Source: Kingdonia uniflora
Lineage: Eukaryota > Streptophyta > Magnoliopsida > Ranunculales > Circaeasteraceae
DNA: 64,000 nucleotides
Direction of reading: 5' to 3'
Assembly: GCA_014058105.1 (NCBI GenBank)
Contig: JACGCM010002394.1
Location: 1,054,001-1,118,000, forward strand
Position numbers and translations under genes: made by a program. The notes below the pieces were generated by a model, which did no database searches, was not told the DNA's origin, and saw only the letters and a list, made by a program, of their open reading frames with translations. Below, one piece after another: positions 1 through 12,225 of the stretch (its first letter is position 1; each line of letters begins with the position of its first letter).

Positions 1-1140
1 CACACTAACAGCTTCTAACTAAACCCAAAGTCCAATGCAACTACAACCCAAGTTACAGAATAACTAACTTACAAGTTAACAACTTATACAAAGAAATATA
101 ATATCAGACCATAACTAAATCACATGCACCTCTCTACACAGAGTACTACTATAATCAACATCTATTAAATAGTAGAAGAATTTAGAAATGAAGGGGACTC
201 GCCTGATAATAATCCTAAGTCCTGACGAAACTAAAACCAGAATTCCAAAACCCAGAATCAGCGATTCGGCTAACGAAACACAGGATAAGCTACAACAGAC
301 AATCATAACAACAATCGATCAAATGATACAGGAAACCAATCAATAACCCAAACCCTAGGAATTAACCCAACCTCTAATCGAACGAAAGGAACAAAAAGGA
401 ATAGGAAATTACTCACTAAGGATAAAGGCGAAGATCATGGCGATGAATCGGCGAGCGAGGGAACAGATTGGATTCGAATTTGGGGAAGAAGGGATTCTGA
501 TTACGGGGTGAGAAAGTGAGAAATGTGATAGATGAATGAAATGAAAAATATACCCAAAAGGAAGAAAATAACTGCCAGACTCGTTCGAATGAAAAGGAGT
601 CGTTCGAACGAAGATGATCTGAAGACAAAAATTCTAGGGAGGTACCTCAGTGGTTCAAACGAAAATAGGGTCTTGCGAATGGACACAGAAGTTGTTCGAA
701 CGACTTGGAGATCTTAGGCCAAGTTCTAGGAAACAAGTCAACTCGTTCGAAAGAATATTAACCTTGTTCGAACGACTACTAAAAAATCCCAAATTCTCCT
801 AAATTTACACGAACACCCAAAAGCAGATACAACCTATCCAACAACCTATCCACGGGCTCCCCAAACCTCAACACAACCATCTCCTCCTAATAACCGCCAA
901 AACGTCGAAAACACAAAAAAGGAATCTAACCCCAAAAACTTGCCCGAAAGGAATAAAATGGATGCATAATGGATAGAAGGACTATATGCGGAATATAAGC
1001 AGATGAACAAGGCAATAGGAATGTATGAGGAAGCTTAATGTAAAGTAATATATGCAGATGCTAAAAAGGATAGGAAATATGCAGAAAAGGGATATATATA
1101 TATACTAATAAATAATAATAATAAAATACAGGTCACTACA
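1..1140. other. Unassigned left flank, no gene recognised
   Basis: AT-rich sequence with only short chance reading frames on both strands. The part around 400-530 has a more gene-like base composition, but I cannot find a conserved protein or a convincing start. It contains a cluster of TTCGAA-centred palindromes (570-785, listed separately) and a short AT run near 1097-1135. The boundary with the retrotransposon remnant at about 1141 is abrupt and shows no LTR, so E1 seems to have lost its 5' half here. Confidence 0.4.
570..785. repeat. Cluster of TCGTTCGAACGA-like palindromes
   Basis: At least six variants of the 12-base palindrome TCGTTCGAACGA lie in about 200 bp: near 582, 599, 651, 691, 741 and 764. 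Two contain the near-complete TTCGTTCGAACGA-type core and the rest differ by one to three bases. Spacing is irregular, so this is not a simple tandem repeat. A protein-binding-site cluster or remains of a degenerate satellite are both possible. Confidence 0.55.
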
Positions 1141-1147
1141 TTATCGC

Positions 1148-1985
1148 AGATTTTCACACAACTTTTGAAATTCTTAGTTTATACAAGTTACGACTCAATC
1201 CTGACAAATGCCAGTTCAGGGTCTAGTCAGGTAAATTCTTGGGATATTTGATTAGCAAGCAAGGCATAGAAGTTGATCCAGATCGTATCTGTGCATTGTT
1301 GTCTATGTCTTCTCCTAAAATAAAGAAAGACATACAGAAGTTAACAGGCAAGATTGCTACAATAAATTATTTTGTCTCCAAGTCTTCAGATTGATGTCGA
1401 TGGTTATTCGACCTATTGCGTGAATGAACAACAAAAAAGAAATCTAAGAAGGACCCTGAGATCGAGTGGACAACAGAATGTGAAATAGCATTTCAGGAAC
1501 TCAAATGTTATTTGGGTAAACTACCAGTAATGAGTACACCTGCAGAAGGAGAAGAACTCACCATATATCTTACCGTTACCGACGAATCATAAAGTTCTGT
1601 TATAATTCGACTTGATGAGAAGACAGAGAAACCTGTCTACTTCATCAACAAAACTCTCACTCAAGCAGAATCCCGGTTTACCAAAGTTGAGAAACTACTC
1701 TTAGCCTTCGTTTACACGTCGCAGAAGTTAAAAATAATATTTTCAAGTCCGCTCAGTTCGAGTAATGATAAATTATCCTTTATGTGAAATCTTATCCAAA
1801 CGAGAGAAATCCAGATGAGTACAACAATGGTCAGTAACTCTTGGCAAGCATGACATCTGTTTCAAACTACGATATTCTGAAAAAGGCCAAACAGTAAAAA
1901 AAATTCTTACAGGCTTTCCAGTAGAAGATCCTGGTTGGGAAGAAGACAACGCTTATATCAATGAAGAATAGTTTGAGGAAAAGTC
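1148..1985 (+). pseudogene. E1 pol remnant: RT tail and first RNase H
   Basis: After one early frameshift the sequence reads NPDKCQF, then a stop, then SGKFLGYLISKQG, the conserved end of a Ty3/gypsy reverse transcriptase just after the catalytic palm. The connection and the gypsy RNase H follow, with PVYFINKTLT at about 1630-1660 and TKVEKLLLAFVYTS at about 1680-1725. Expected family members begin several hundred codons earlier, so the YxDD motif and everything upstream are absent. At least one stop (about 1393, expected Arg) and several frameshifts break the frame. Confidence 0.8.
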
Positions 1986-1990
1986 AAACT

Positions 1991-3736
1991 GGATAACTCA
2001 AAAGGATTAGCATCTTTTAACTAATGGCTCTGCCGGACCTGCGGGATCAGGTATCAGAATCGTACTTATCATACCCTCAAATGACAGGATCGAAAAAGTA
2101 ATTAGACTCAATTTCGTAGCTATAAACAATGTGACTGAATATGAGGCATTAATTTACAGTCTAGATATGGCTCTAGAGATTGGAGTTTCTGAGTTATCTG
2201 GGTATACAGACTCTTTACTCATTGTAAACTATTATACAGAGAAGTTTCAGAAGATCGGAAAAATGATTGATTACGTCGCAACAGTAGCCAACAGAATGTA
2301 CAGATTTAATAGGGATGCCATTGAAATTTTACCGCGTGGAAAGAACAGTCATTCTGATTCCCTTGCCTATCTAGTAGGGGTACTCGATACAGAAGCTCGA
2401 TATCTCAAGATCGAAGTAATATCCACCCCCGACATTAACATCATAAGCTCAAATTTTGTTAATACTGGGGGCATTGAAGAGGACGAGGACGATTGGAGAG
2501 AACCTTTCCTTACATATATTGTATCTCAAAATAAATTTGATGGCGAACTATTTAAAGATCCTACTAAAAGAAGTCGCATGCTTGATAATGCTAAGTGATA
2601 CGTCGTGAAAAATAATCTCCTTTTCAAAATTTTGGTCACAGTACCGTATCTCGAGTGTTTATTGATCAAAGAGGCTAAAAAATTCCTGCACGAATTTCAC
2701 GAAGGCACTTGCAGTTCCCATGCAGCAGTACGATCTCTAGCCAATCGAGGTCTTACTCAAGAAGTTTTTTGGCCTAAAATGAAAGCTCAAGCTATTGAAC
2801 TTGCAAGCAAGTGTAATGCCTGCCAAAGACATGACCCCCAAATTTGAGCTCCAGCCTTGGAACTCCATTCCAGCAACATTGTTTGGCCGTTTAGAAGATG
2901 GGCCCTCGATCTCGTAGGAGAATTCCCCACTGCGCCAGGCAAAAGGAAGCACCTCCTAGTAACAATGGATTACTTCACTAAATGAGTAGAACCAGTCATT
3001 CTGTGTCACACACGAGAAGACGAAGTCATCAAGTTTATATGGGAAACCATCATCATTATGCTTGGCTCCCCCTATCTTATCAGAATCGATAATGAACTTC
3101 AGTTCGTTAGGTCCAGAGTCATTGAGTTCCTCAATCAACACAACATCATTCACTCTCCTTCCAATCCATATTACCCACAAGGAAACGGTCAGGTTAAAAT
3201 CACTAATTGCACTATCGTGGATGGAATCAAAAAATGCTTAACATAAAAATAAGGGTAATTGGGTCCAAGAATTGCCACATGTATTATGGGCATATTGCAC
3301 AATACCTCGGGTATCGACTGGATGCACGCCGTTTCCATTGGCATATGGTACAGAGGTAATCATCCCCACTCAATATCATCACCCCTTATGCGACCATACT
3401 ATGACAGATGAGGATAACGAATTCTAGTTGGCATACAACATGAATTGGATTGAGAAAACTAGAGACAGAACAATCATGAACTTGGGAAGATATCTGGCTT
3501 TAACCCAATCTTATAACAAGCGAGTTTGTCATAAAGAGTTCAAAATTAAAGATCTCGTCCTCTAAGAAATCCCCAAACACAGAAAAGAAGCCAATGCTGG
3601 GAAACTGGCTGAAAAATGTGTAGGTCTTTTTATCATTGTTTGAAAAAGTGGCCTTGGTTCTTACGATCTCGCTACTGAGCGTGGGGAACGAGTGCCTAAT
3701 CCTTGGAACACAAGAAGATTGAAGCTATATCGATGA
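1991..3736 (+). pseudogene. E1 pol remnant: archaeal-type RNase H and integrase
   Basis: The second RNase H starts at about 2017 and reads TNGSAGPAGSG; the usual first catalytic Asp is Asn here. TEYEALI, TDSLLIV and HSDSLAY keep the other acidic residues. A 155-codon open stretch (2131-2598) covers most of the domain. Integrase follows: zinc-binding HEFHEGTCSSH and CNACQRH (about 2690-2835), core ALDLVGEF (first Asp), RIDNE (second Asp), and NGQVKITN where the third catalytic residue is Lys instead of Glu. A Trp-to-stop change sits at about 2983. The polyprotein ends with PNPWNTRRLKLYR and a stop at 3734-3736. Dual RNase H is the hallmark of Tat elements. Confidence 0.85.
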
Positions 3737-3979
3737 TGATAATCTATCACAGTGTACTTTTCTAAATAAATCTATCATCTTGTATGTCGGTCTTACATCA
3801 ATGAAATACTTATGTTTGATCACCATACATCTGAGTACTTTATATTATTTCATACAGTACTCCATCAAACATTCTTTGTTCGTCAATCTTACAATAATGA
3901 AATACTTTTGTCTGATTGCCCTACATTACAATATTTTTGTAATATATTATACAAGTACTTTTATATACAGAATTATTGC

Positions 3980-4432
3980 TTCAGCCAATTCGGTCTTCTA
4001 AATACATTACAGGTCGCTTATTGGTTCATCCCGATTCGACCAACCATCTAATACATTACAGGTCGATAATTGGTTCGTCCAATTCGACCAAATAGATTAC
4101 ATATTATAGGTCGGTTATTGGTTCGCCCAATTCGACCAATCTATTTAACACTTTTATATACAAATTACATGTCTGAACATCACAGATTACCATTGGATTC
4201 CTCCCACTCTAATACATTACAAATTGTTGCTTCAGCCAAACTGATCCTCTAATACATTATAGATCATTTGTTGCTTCAGCCAAACTGATCCTCTAATACA
4301 TTACAGATCGTTTGTTGTTTCAGCCAAACTGATCCTCTAATACATTATAGATCGCTTATTGCTTCAGCCAAATTGATCCCCGATCACATCACAGATCGTT
4401 TGTGGCTTCAGCCAAACCGATCTTTTATGTTC
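3980..4432 (+). repeat. E1 post-pol tandem array, about 50-bp unit
   Basis: Two related blocks. The first (about 3990-4145) has three units built on CTAATACATTACAGGTCG and TTCGTCCAATTCGACCAA. The second (about 4205-4432) has five units built on TAATACATTA, AGATCGTTTGTTGCTTCAG and CCAAACTGATCC. Unit length is about 48-52 bp. The array lies 250 bp after the pol stop, the same relative place as the arrays of E2, E3 and E4, but its unit sequence is unrelated to theirs. Confidence 0.85.
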
Positions 4433-4629
4433 TTCAACATTTGTTGCATCATCCAAACCAACCCTATACTATACGATAGCATGTGGATTCATTCTATAAA
4501 ACAAATACCCAACTCATACATCATAGTTGGTTCATCACAAGGTTAGTACACATCATTATTTTTACCAACAGTTCTTTCTTAATATACTCTATCTATTATA
4601 TTTTCATTTGTTTAGTATGAATAAACCCT

Positions 4630-5925
4630 CATAACAATCACTACGCCTCATTGCTCACTCGAGCTGTCACTTGAACTGTCACCTGAAGGACTCCCAGCAT
4701 TACGTGAACTCTCCCTATACAGACGAACACGCATAAACTCTTGCATTCTCCCAGTAACAATTTGTTTCCCTTCCCTAATTATATTCTCTTTAACAACTTC
4801 AATTCTTGACACCATGGGATCTAGGTACTCTGATCGAATCAATTTCATTTCGCATTGCACACCTTTGGCAGCTAAACTATCATATACAGTTCTACTTTTT
4901 GCTTCTAATATATTAAACTCAGATAAAAAGAATTAAATAACTACTGTCATATATCTCTCGTACACATCACCTGCCTCACATTTTACCTTTTTAGATAGAA
5001 TAAGTTCACTAAGTTTACCCTGAGCTTCCTTCAGCATAGCTTTCAAATGTTGATAGCGTCTATCCACTTTTCGTTTTTCATTCCATGCATCGGTATTCCG
5101 AGCTTCCAACACTGTCATGAATTCGTCCATATGACAAACCATAGACATTGACCCCTCCACTTCAGCCTCACGATAATTTCTATTTACTGTACTTTTGTCA
5201 AGACTTACTTTAGCTATCAAGAGATCTGCATCCAACTTAGTATTCACATCAAGCAATTTCGTGTTCTCTGCTTGATACTCTAAGATATTTAACTCCAGCG
5301 ATTGAACGGTCTGCTCTAGCATATATACCTTGTCCCAAGTCTTGTTTATGTGTTCATTATGTTGACTATCGGCTTCTTCCATCATTTTTATCATCATATT
5401 AGCAACCGACCACAATACTTCGTACTTTTGTGCACGAGCTTTTGTCTCTATAACAGTTACTCGTATATCAGCTATCTCCACCTCCAACATATTTACCTCA
5501 AATTACAAGTCTTTTACGTTACTTCCTTCCTCCTATAATAACACTATAACACTACCAACAGTTCTGTAATTCGAGTTCGAGCGGCTATCAATTCCGCCCC
5601 TTGTTGGCTAGTTTGCCTCGAAGTACCTAAAAATTCAACATCCTTTTTCTGTATAACTTCCTTTAATTCCTCTATCTTTTTCAGTTGACTGGCTAGTTCA
5701 ACATCTTTCTTTTACAGTTTATCAATCAAGCGAACTACTGTATTTTTCTCTTTTAATATTTTTACCTTCATTTTTTCTTCTAATTTAGAGCACTCTTTAT
5801 TGCCCCCTAACACGAATTTAGTTTAGCGTTCAATTATTCGTTTTAAACACGTAACATGTCATATTGACTCTGAACAACTACCAGTTTTACCTGTTATGAC
5901 AGTTTATATTTATAATAGCTTGCTT
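4630..5925 (-). pseudogene. E1 antisense coiled-coil protein remnant (3' block)
   Basis: On the strand opposite to pol, a run of about 430 codons broken by a few stops and frameshifts reads as a long coiled coil. It includes EKMKVKILKEKNTVVRLID, ELASQLKKIEELKEVIQKKD, MLEVEIADIRVTV and LEARNTDAWNEKRKVD. The longest open stretch is 5490-4933 (185 codons). It ends in a Ser/Asp-rich tail (4700-4648). It is the last antisense block before the tandem array. No catalytic motif is visible. Its position matches the coiled-coil C-terminal half of ORF-C in E2 and E3, so it may be a duplicated copy of that half. Confidence 0.55.
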
Positions 5926-6274
5926 ATACAAGTAGATTACACATCACAGTTAACAATTTTAATCAGGAACATGGTATCTGAGTAATATTGATACATCGTT
6001 TAATTCATCATCATAGAAAGCAAATTTCAATTATCATCAAAAAATAGTATACAAAAATTTAACACATATGTAGGACCGGTAAAAATTGGAATACCCTATT
6101 TTTGCTTCTTTGAGTTAAGAGAGAACTGCCCTTTATCTCTTAAACTCTTTCTATTCGTTACTTGAACATCTATAGGAGCTATAAAGGTTACCACCTTCTA
6201 CTAACATTGTTTGCACTGCTATCAGGGTATCAGACTCTCGACCTCCTCATCATCCTCTTCTGACGACAGTTTTT

Positions 6275-7310
6275 TCAACCTAGGAATGGGTTTTTCACCA
6301 ACAATTTCCTCTTCATCTTTGGTAAACCATATATTTCAGCCTTGGCATTTTCAACATCAAAATTCTTCCCATATTTCATTACGAACTTATTGAATTTGTT
6401 CTCTACCTTCGCCAGCTTTCCTCCATAAAAAGTAATAACACTTTTTATACGACGCTCATGATCTGTTCGAGCTACAACTTTTTCTCGCGATGGATGTAGA
6501 TGCTCCTTCAACTGCATCTGCGCCTTGTGCAGCTGTTGGCATGTTTCTTTTTGCAATATACCTAAAGCCTTCACATCAGCTCCTACCTTCATTCGAACGG
6601 TCACTTCTTTTGAAAATTGCATCACTAAAGATATTTTATGCTCAACATGTTGCGATAATACATCTTGCAACTCCTTTAACTCACTTAATTGATGTTGAAC
6701 CGCTATTTGCTATTTTCTCATCCTAAGAAATATAATTCTCATAGCCTTTCAATCCTACATAAAGCCAAACACATCAGATAAAGACTCTACATCGCCCTAT
6801 ATAACAAGCACCAGCTCGATCTGAACATTTTCCCGCCTCTAAACTATGACGATTACGTGTTTCTTTAACTAAAAACATAACTCGAGCTGGGCCAGGTACT
6901 ATTCCTCTTTCTTTCAAAAGTTCTACATAAGTTTCTTTTAATCTCCGTTCACTATCTACTTTGACCTCAAAATACAGTATTAGGGCTATCAACATACTTT
7001 GACACCTAGCCTTATCACTCGGGTCATTAAAATAGGTCAACTCTTTTGGTTTTTGAACTAATAACCCCCTTTCCTCTTCATTTCTTAACACCTCATCCCT
7101 TTCTATTTTTATCTTAGCATATCTACACTGGAGGTCATATAATTCTTTAAAAGTTTTCTCTTAATTGAATTTAAATTCCTTATCTCATATTAAGTTTTAT
7201 TAAGTATCTGTTTAATGCGAGCCACATAATCCCTCGCTCTACTCAATTTTCTCTCCAGTTTGGAATTAGTTTTTATCAATCGCTCTATCTCCTACACAGA
7301 TTACAAATAT
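6275..7310 (-). pseudogene. E1 antisense coiled-coil protein remnant (5' block)
   Basis: The opposite strand reads LIKTNSKLERKLSRARDYV (about 7270-7210), then an open stretch 7091-6774 (105 codons) with SERRLKETYVELLKERG, then 6670-6275 (131 codons) with MQDVLSQHVEHKISLVMQ and TCQQLHKAQMQLKEHLHPS. Charge pattern and heptad spacing indicate coiled coil. Several stops and frameshifts interrupt it. Together with the block at 4630-5925 it may be one former gene downstream of ORF-C in the antisense direction. No known family recognised. Confidence 0.5.
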
Positions 7311-7449
7311 CTTGTCATCAGATATACATTTAAAAAGAGCATACTAAAAAACATCTATCAAAATTAACAGTTTACGATCATACAGAGTACACTCCCATCA
7401 GCATTAAACGAGCTATATAATTCGAAGACAAAGTATCATAGATTGCTTA

Positions 7450-9430
7450 AGGATTCTTGCTGATTTCTACCTCCGTGGGAGGATTTAATATCTTTTCAGC
7501 TATTATAGTTGGTTCGGTCGGTGTAATAGCTACATTGGTCGGGTCAGCAACATCAGCCTCAACTACACCCTCTACCTCTGCAGGAAAGTTTATCTCATCC
7601 TATTTACCAGATCGACCAAGTTCTACGTCAACAAGAGTCAATCCAAAAAATTAATACGATTAGATAAAGCAATCCCTTTCAGCCTTTAATGCCTTGCATG
7701 ATTGTGTCATAATGTCATCATGCTCATACAACATTATATACTTCTCAGCATCCGCAAATCTTTTCTCTTTATCTAGCTTGAGCTCAGTTTCAATCTCCTT
7801 AATATGAGTCGATTGACATCAAACTTTAGAGTAAGATCCTCGAACTTCTGGCTCTTCTTATCAAGAAACTTTGTTGCCCCCTTCAGCAGCATCGAGAGCG
7901 GCCAGTGTAAAAAATATACAAATACAAGTTCAGAAAAATAACTCTTATTCCAAATATAAGACAATTAAAGATTTCAAGCATATACCACGAAAGTGTGTTC
8001 GTGGTACTCTTCATCGAGCTGCTTCAGATCGGTCCCAACCATCAGTCAGTATTTCTGCTCTAGCTCTCTTATCTTGGCCGCAACATGAGGATTAGTACGA
8101 GAGCTACCCTCATCCTCATGCCACTTTCTCTTCAACAAGTTCTCCTCAGCCTCTGCAGAAGTAACCACACTCACTTCTTGCCTCTCTCCACATCCCTAGA
8201 AATAGTTTTTACGATCTCTTATTCTATGGTCGTCACCCCAGTAGCAGGCGTACTCTGCAGAGCTAATTTTCTTGACCTTCGAGTAGTTCGTTTCATGTTT
8301 CTAAGTGTAGGAGGTAGAAGACTAAGGATATTATCAACAGTCAAACGAGTTTTCTCCTCAGCCATAGCTCATTTCTTATGAGCTCACTGTACTTTGGGTA
8401 CTACAGAATCTACCCTTTTATCCCTACGGATACCTAGCTCACCAAGTACCTGCTTTAACTCGACCTGATCACAAGCAATACTATCGAACAAGCTAGTATT
8501 ATTAGTGGCCGATGAAGGATTAGGTTCTGCCAAAACAAGGAGCAAAACATTATTTAACGACTTGAAGACATGATACTGGTTAGTCGAAGATGGATCAATA
8601 TTACTTACTTGGGTTATAATATTCATGGTTCAGAATGAGCGCTGGTTCATCTAGAACTTTAATACAATTACCTTCTACCCATACAAGGTGGTCATTTCAT
8701 GGTCTACCCATAGATTCAAAGTTAAATTTTTTTGGCCTAAATGAATCACTATACAAGTAACCACTACTTTGACCTTTGACATATTTCTATTTATAAAAAT
8801 TCAACACTTACCCTTTCTTCCTCTATTTATTATTCAGTACCTCACATACCCTCATCATCTTATATATATTCCTATTCAGCTAGGCAGAGCAACACTGCAA
8901 TACATTTATAACCCCTTTTGAAAGAAGGTCAGAAAAATTTTAAGGCCATACACGACCTGATTCAAGTAATATAAAAGCCCATCATTTAGGCCAGATAGCC
9001 CAAGGCCATTATAGTACGAGAGATGAATATCCTCACTAATCCTTCTCTCCCTTTTCCACTTCAAACAAGGGACTTGGTAGTATACCGTCTCCTCCCCTTT
9101 TTCTGGGACATAGACCTTAAACCAACGACCTTGGTCCTCCAGATAACTTCCCCATTCTCCCTGTAATTTCTTTTTGTATTTTAAAAATTATTTTCCTACA
9201 TCTACTCCCTCTGGGTATATGACAAATAATTTATCTTCATCTTTTCTATCCTCTATCTCTATCACCTTCTCTATTTTACGGGCTTCCCCAACTTCTACAG
9301 TCACCTCTATACAATTTATAATTTCTTTCATGATATTACACTCATCTTCCCTCTCCAACGACGATGTCTCATCTGAATTTGAAGATACTACAAATTTACT
9401 CATAGGAATTCTAGGTTTGGAACGCATACT
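7450..9430 (-). pseudogene. E1 antisense ORF-C: plant transposon-type domain plus coiled coil
   Basis: Reading on the minus strand from 9427: an acidic N-terminus (MRSKPRIPMSKFVVSSNSDE), then a frame-broken domain at about 8980-8790 with GLKIFLTFFQKG and, after a frameshift, LNRNIYKMMRVCEVLNNK. This aligns with VLNYW, CQMNGNFYEMMRV in E2 and E3 and resembles the plant 'putative gypsy type transposon' family (Pfam Transposase_28, from memory). Then ELGIRRDKRVDSVVPK (about 8445-8395), matching KLGIKRKRQKR in E3; a coiled coil (about 8080-7680); and a Pro/Thr/Val-rich tail ending about 7450, like the tails of E2 and E3. Function unknown. Confidence 0.55.
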
Positions 9431-9769
9431 GGACCTTCAAATACACAAAATATTTTATCATTATCTTTACTTTACATATTACATCCTACACACAGTAAAA
9501 ACCGCCCCACCAATATTTCTACCCAGTCAACACTTTTTTTTTACAGTTTCCCAAAGTAAATAGCAATCATTTCAAGTTTCCCTCTTCTTATCTAAACAAG
9601 CATTCTCTCTCTACAGTCTATTCATATATTAAAGTTCATACACTGTAGAACTTTCTCATCAATTCCTCTAAAACCTCAAAGCCCCTAAATTATTAAACTT
9701 TTGTATCCCTCAATCTAAAAGGGTAAACATACAATATTACACAAATAACTAGCAACAAATCAAACAGGA

Positions 9770-10159
9770 AGAGACATATATCACCAACATGTACTCAAAG
9801 AGTATAATTTTTTTGCTTTACCCAGACGTCTTATCAAAAATGACCACTCTCGTCACTTTTCTAATGGTTTTATCTCACCCGATGAGCCTCTCTCTCAGAT
9901 CACACTCAGAACTCAAACATTTCCTCTCTTTGGAGATAGGATTTGCACAACTTTTCTCTATCTCTGTAACTGTTGATAATTTATGAGGGAATGAGACACG
10001 AGTTTTTATATTCTCCCTCGGTTTATGAAATGATAGCTCCTTCAAACACGTGTCAGTTACCCCTACTATCTCTGCAGGTACGTCTTTTCAGTTAACAACA
10101 TCATCATGACTTTTATGATAACGCCTCCAGTCATTACGTCTGTCCCTATTATCTGCCAT
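9770..10159 (-). pseudogene. E1 antisense ORF-D remnant
   Basis: From ATG at 10159 the minus strand reads MADNRDRRNDWRRYHKSHDD, a stop, VPAEIVGVTDTCLKELSFHK and KERKCLSSECDLRERLIG. The stretch VGVTDTCLKELSF...KERKCLSSE aligns with VGGTDTCLNKLSF...KEKKRLSSE at 37998-37705, so two copies are conserved at protein level in unrelated positions. Basic N-terminus, no known domain. It may be an exon of the same gene as ORF-B, which lies 300 bp upstream. Confidence 0.5.
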
Positions 10160-10467
10160 TACAAAATATTGCCCCTCTTTCCCAATATAGTACAAATGAC
10201 CAATCACCTTACTTTTAAACTCTACCAAGATTGTACAACATTCCTTAAATAGTTTAATATTTAAAATTTGAAGATATCTATATAGTTGTTAAAATCATAC
10301 AACTGTCAACCATAATATCTGCACACAAGCAGTAAAACGGAATACTTTATTCTTATTTATTTCAGATCGACGCATCAACTATGCTTCATCTTACATTTAT
10401 TGGAGTACCAACACAGAATACTAATAAAATATTACTTGTTACAAGTTCAAACATTTTAAGCTTATTG

Positions 10468-10821
10468 GGCCCTATAGTTGTATTTGAAGCAGCCTGGATT
10501 GTTCACTTCCCTACATGGAATCATTTCTCCTCTTGCTGCCCTTGCATCCTCTTCAACAAGTTTGTCACATACGAGCTGTCGAATAGTCATTTCTCGTACC
10601 GTGGCATCCAGTAGAGACCTAAGAAACATATCGCACTAGAAATAACGATCGTATTCTACACGCCTGCCTTCATCATCTAAGCCGATCAAATTCAATGGCC
10701 ATTCTGGTAACACAACATCATAAGGTAAACGACAAAAATGTCGCTCACACAGTTTAGCAACCTTGATATGGAAGCTACCGTCCGCTGCGTGTCGAGTAAG
10801 CTGAGAGCGCGTCCTTACCAT
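10468..10821 (-). pseudogene. E1 antisense ORF-B (MVRTR protein)
   Basis: From ATG at 10821 the minus strand reads MVRTRSQLTRHAADGSFHIK, continuing to a stop after 61 codons, then in the same frame MFLRSLLDATVREMTIRQLV and NPGCFKYNY, about 118 codons in total. It aligns over its whole length with the + strand ORF at 63350-63703 in E7 (shared M-V-x-T-R start, GLDDEGRRVEYDRYF versus GIGREREYERHFY, GCFKYNY versus GCFRCNY). A TATA box (10894-10901) lies about 75 bp upstream. Function unknown; the basic start could be a nuclear signal. Confidence 0.6.
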
Positions 10822-10893
10822 GGTTACTCGCTCTACCTCCGCAACAAATTATCCTTGCAAAAGATACAAGACATAACAGCCAAAAATTACCAC

Positions 10894-10901
10894 TTTATAT
10901 A
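10894..10901 (-). promoter_or_regulatory. TATA box upstream of E1 ORF-B
   Basis: The minus strand reads GACTATATAAAGTGG, a canonical plant TATA box, about 75 bp before the ORF-B ATG at 10821. E7 has TATAAATA about 40 bp before the homologous ATG. Functional use is inferred from position and recurrence. Confidence 0.55.
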
Positions 10902-11687
10902 GTCACCAGGAAGATCTTTGCAAATCCAGATCACCCCACAAATTGTACTAAAAGGTATATTTTTTAAGAATTTTTTTACGAAAGTAGAATATCAACAAAA
11001 AATCAAAAATACTATGACAGATTATTATTTCTATATTATTAAAAATATACTCAGATTATATATACACAGATATGGCGATGACAACATACAAAATAAAGCA
11101 AGTCCAGCGGTACCACCTACAAATCAATATCAATTCTTTCCACAGTACGAGACATTTTTTAGCCAGTTTAAAGGCACAACTCGCAGAAAAAACATATACC
11201 TTTGCAACAGCCCAATCATCTTATCGAAACTATCTACTTCCTCTTATCATATTTTCGAGCTCCTATAATTTTTCGAACCTCACCTATCACTACCGTTTAC
11301 CGATATACACACTGAAATCCTTATAGTTCGATTTGTCAAGAAAATACCCTATAACGAACTACTATTCCCCATTCTTACATCTTTACAGACTTCTACTTTA
11401 TAAACCCAATACTACTTCTAGCTCGACTCCCAACATCAAGATAATAAAATGATGACATTTCATTAGTTCAAAATTTTTCTTACAAATTAGTTTACAAATA
11501 CACTATCATTCCAGACAATATATAAATTACTTTCAAATTACATCAAGTAATAGTTCAAAATGCCTCACAACAGTCAACGTGGAAGAGGATAAAAAATTAA
11601 AGCAACTTCCAAACTCTGATCCCATACCTACAATGAATAGGAAATAGTAGGACGGAAATCACAGATAAAAGATCTCCTTCAAGGTTA

Positions 11688-12120
11688 TTATATATGGTCC
11701 ATAGAAAAAACTTCTATCATCATCGCCACCTTTTCCACCATAACCCCCACCTCTCCACATGCTAGAGACAGACGAAATATACTATTTCTTAAAAAGGACC
11801 CACTCACTTGCAGGATACCGATGAGACTCCCTCGGACGAATGCCTGCCGCTTCATCTTTAATTGTAATAGCCTTCTCTGCCAATAATCAAAGCCCATTTC
11901 GGCACTCCGCCTCAGATGCCAACGGATAATGGAAACGTACCATCTGATAATAATCATCCCCCGCTTCTATCACCTCTTCATATGACATACGGTGATATGT
12001 AGGCGATACAAGAATTGGTGTTGGTAGATGAAAATGTTGGTATCCAAAATACCTGATGCGCAGTTTTTCCATCTTTCTACGAATCCTAGACTCCCGAGAT
12101 TGGTTCCTTGTAGTCAACAT
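11688..12120 (-). pseudogene. E1 antisense ORF-A
   Basis: From ATG at 12120 the minus strand reads MLTTRNQSRESRIRRKMEKL, then IRYFGYQHF, PTPILVSPTYHRM and AGDDYYQMVRFHYPLASEAE (77 codons), with a second overlapping frame (11957-11688) after a frameshift. It aligns with E7 62608-62898 (LKLKYF, PTPVLVPPTY) and more weakly with E3 55125-54853 (LKLKFFG, LPDLVE, ISGQFYAY). ORF-A is always the antisense ORF closest to the 3' LTR. A TATA box lies about 100 bp upstream. No known domain. Confidence 0.6.
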
Positions 12121-12217
12121 ACTCTCAACAGTTAAAATATTTTAAGTAAAGAAATAATAACAAATGAGGAATAGTTTAGAGACGAAGACTTGGTTCATCA
12201 CATACAACTCAGAGTGC

Positions 12218-12225
12218 TATTTATA
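12218..12225 (-). promoter_or_regulatory. TATA box upstream of E1 ORF-A
   Basis: The minus strand reads TTGTATAAATAGCACTC, a strong TATA box about 100 bp before the ORF-A ATG at 12120. E7 has TTATATAAATAGTACC about 90 bp before its ORF-A, so the motif and spacing are conserved between two elements. Confidence 0.6.

Noticed and set aside
9174..9563. 129-codon + strand frame
   Set aside because: Overlaps the antisense ORF-C N-terminus on the minus strand, which has homologous context in E2 and E3; the + frame is low-complexity Ser/Thr/Phe.
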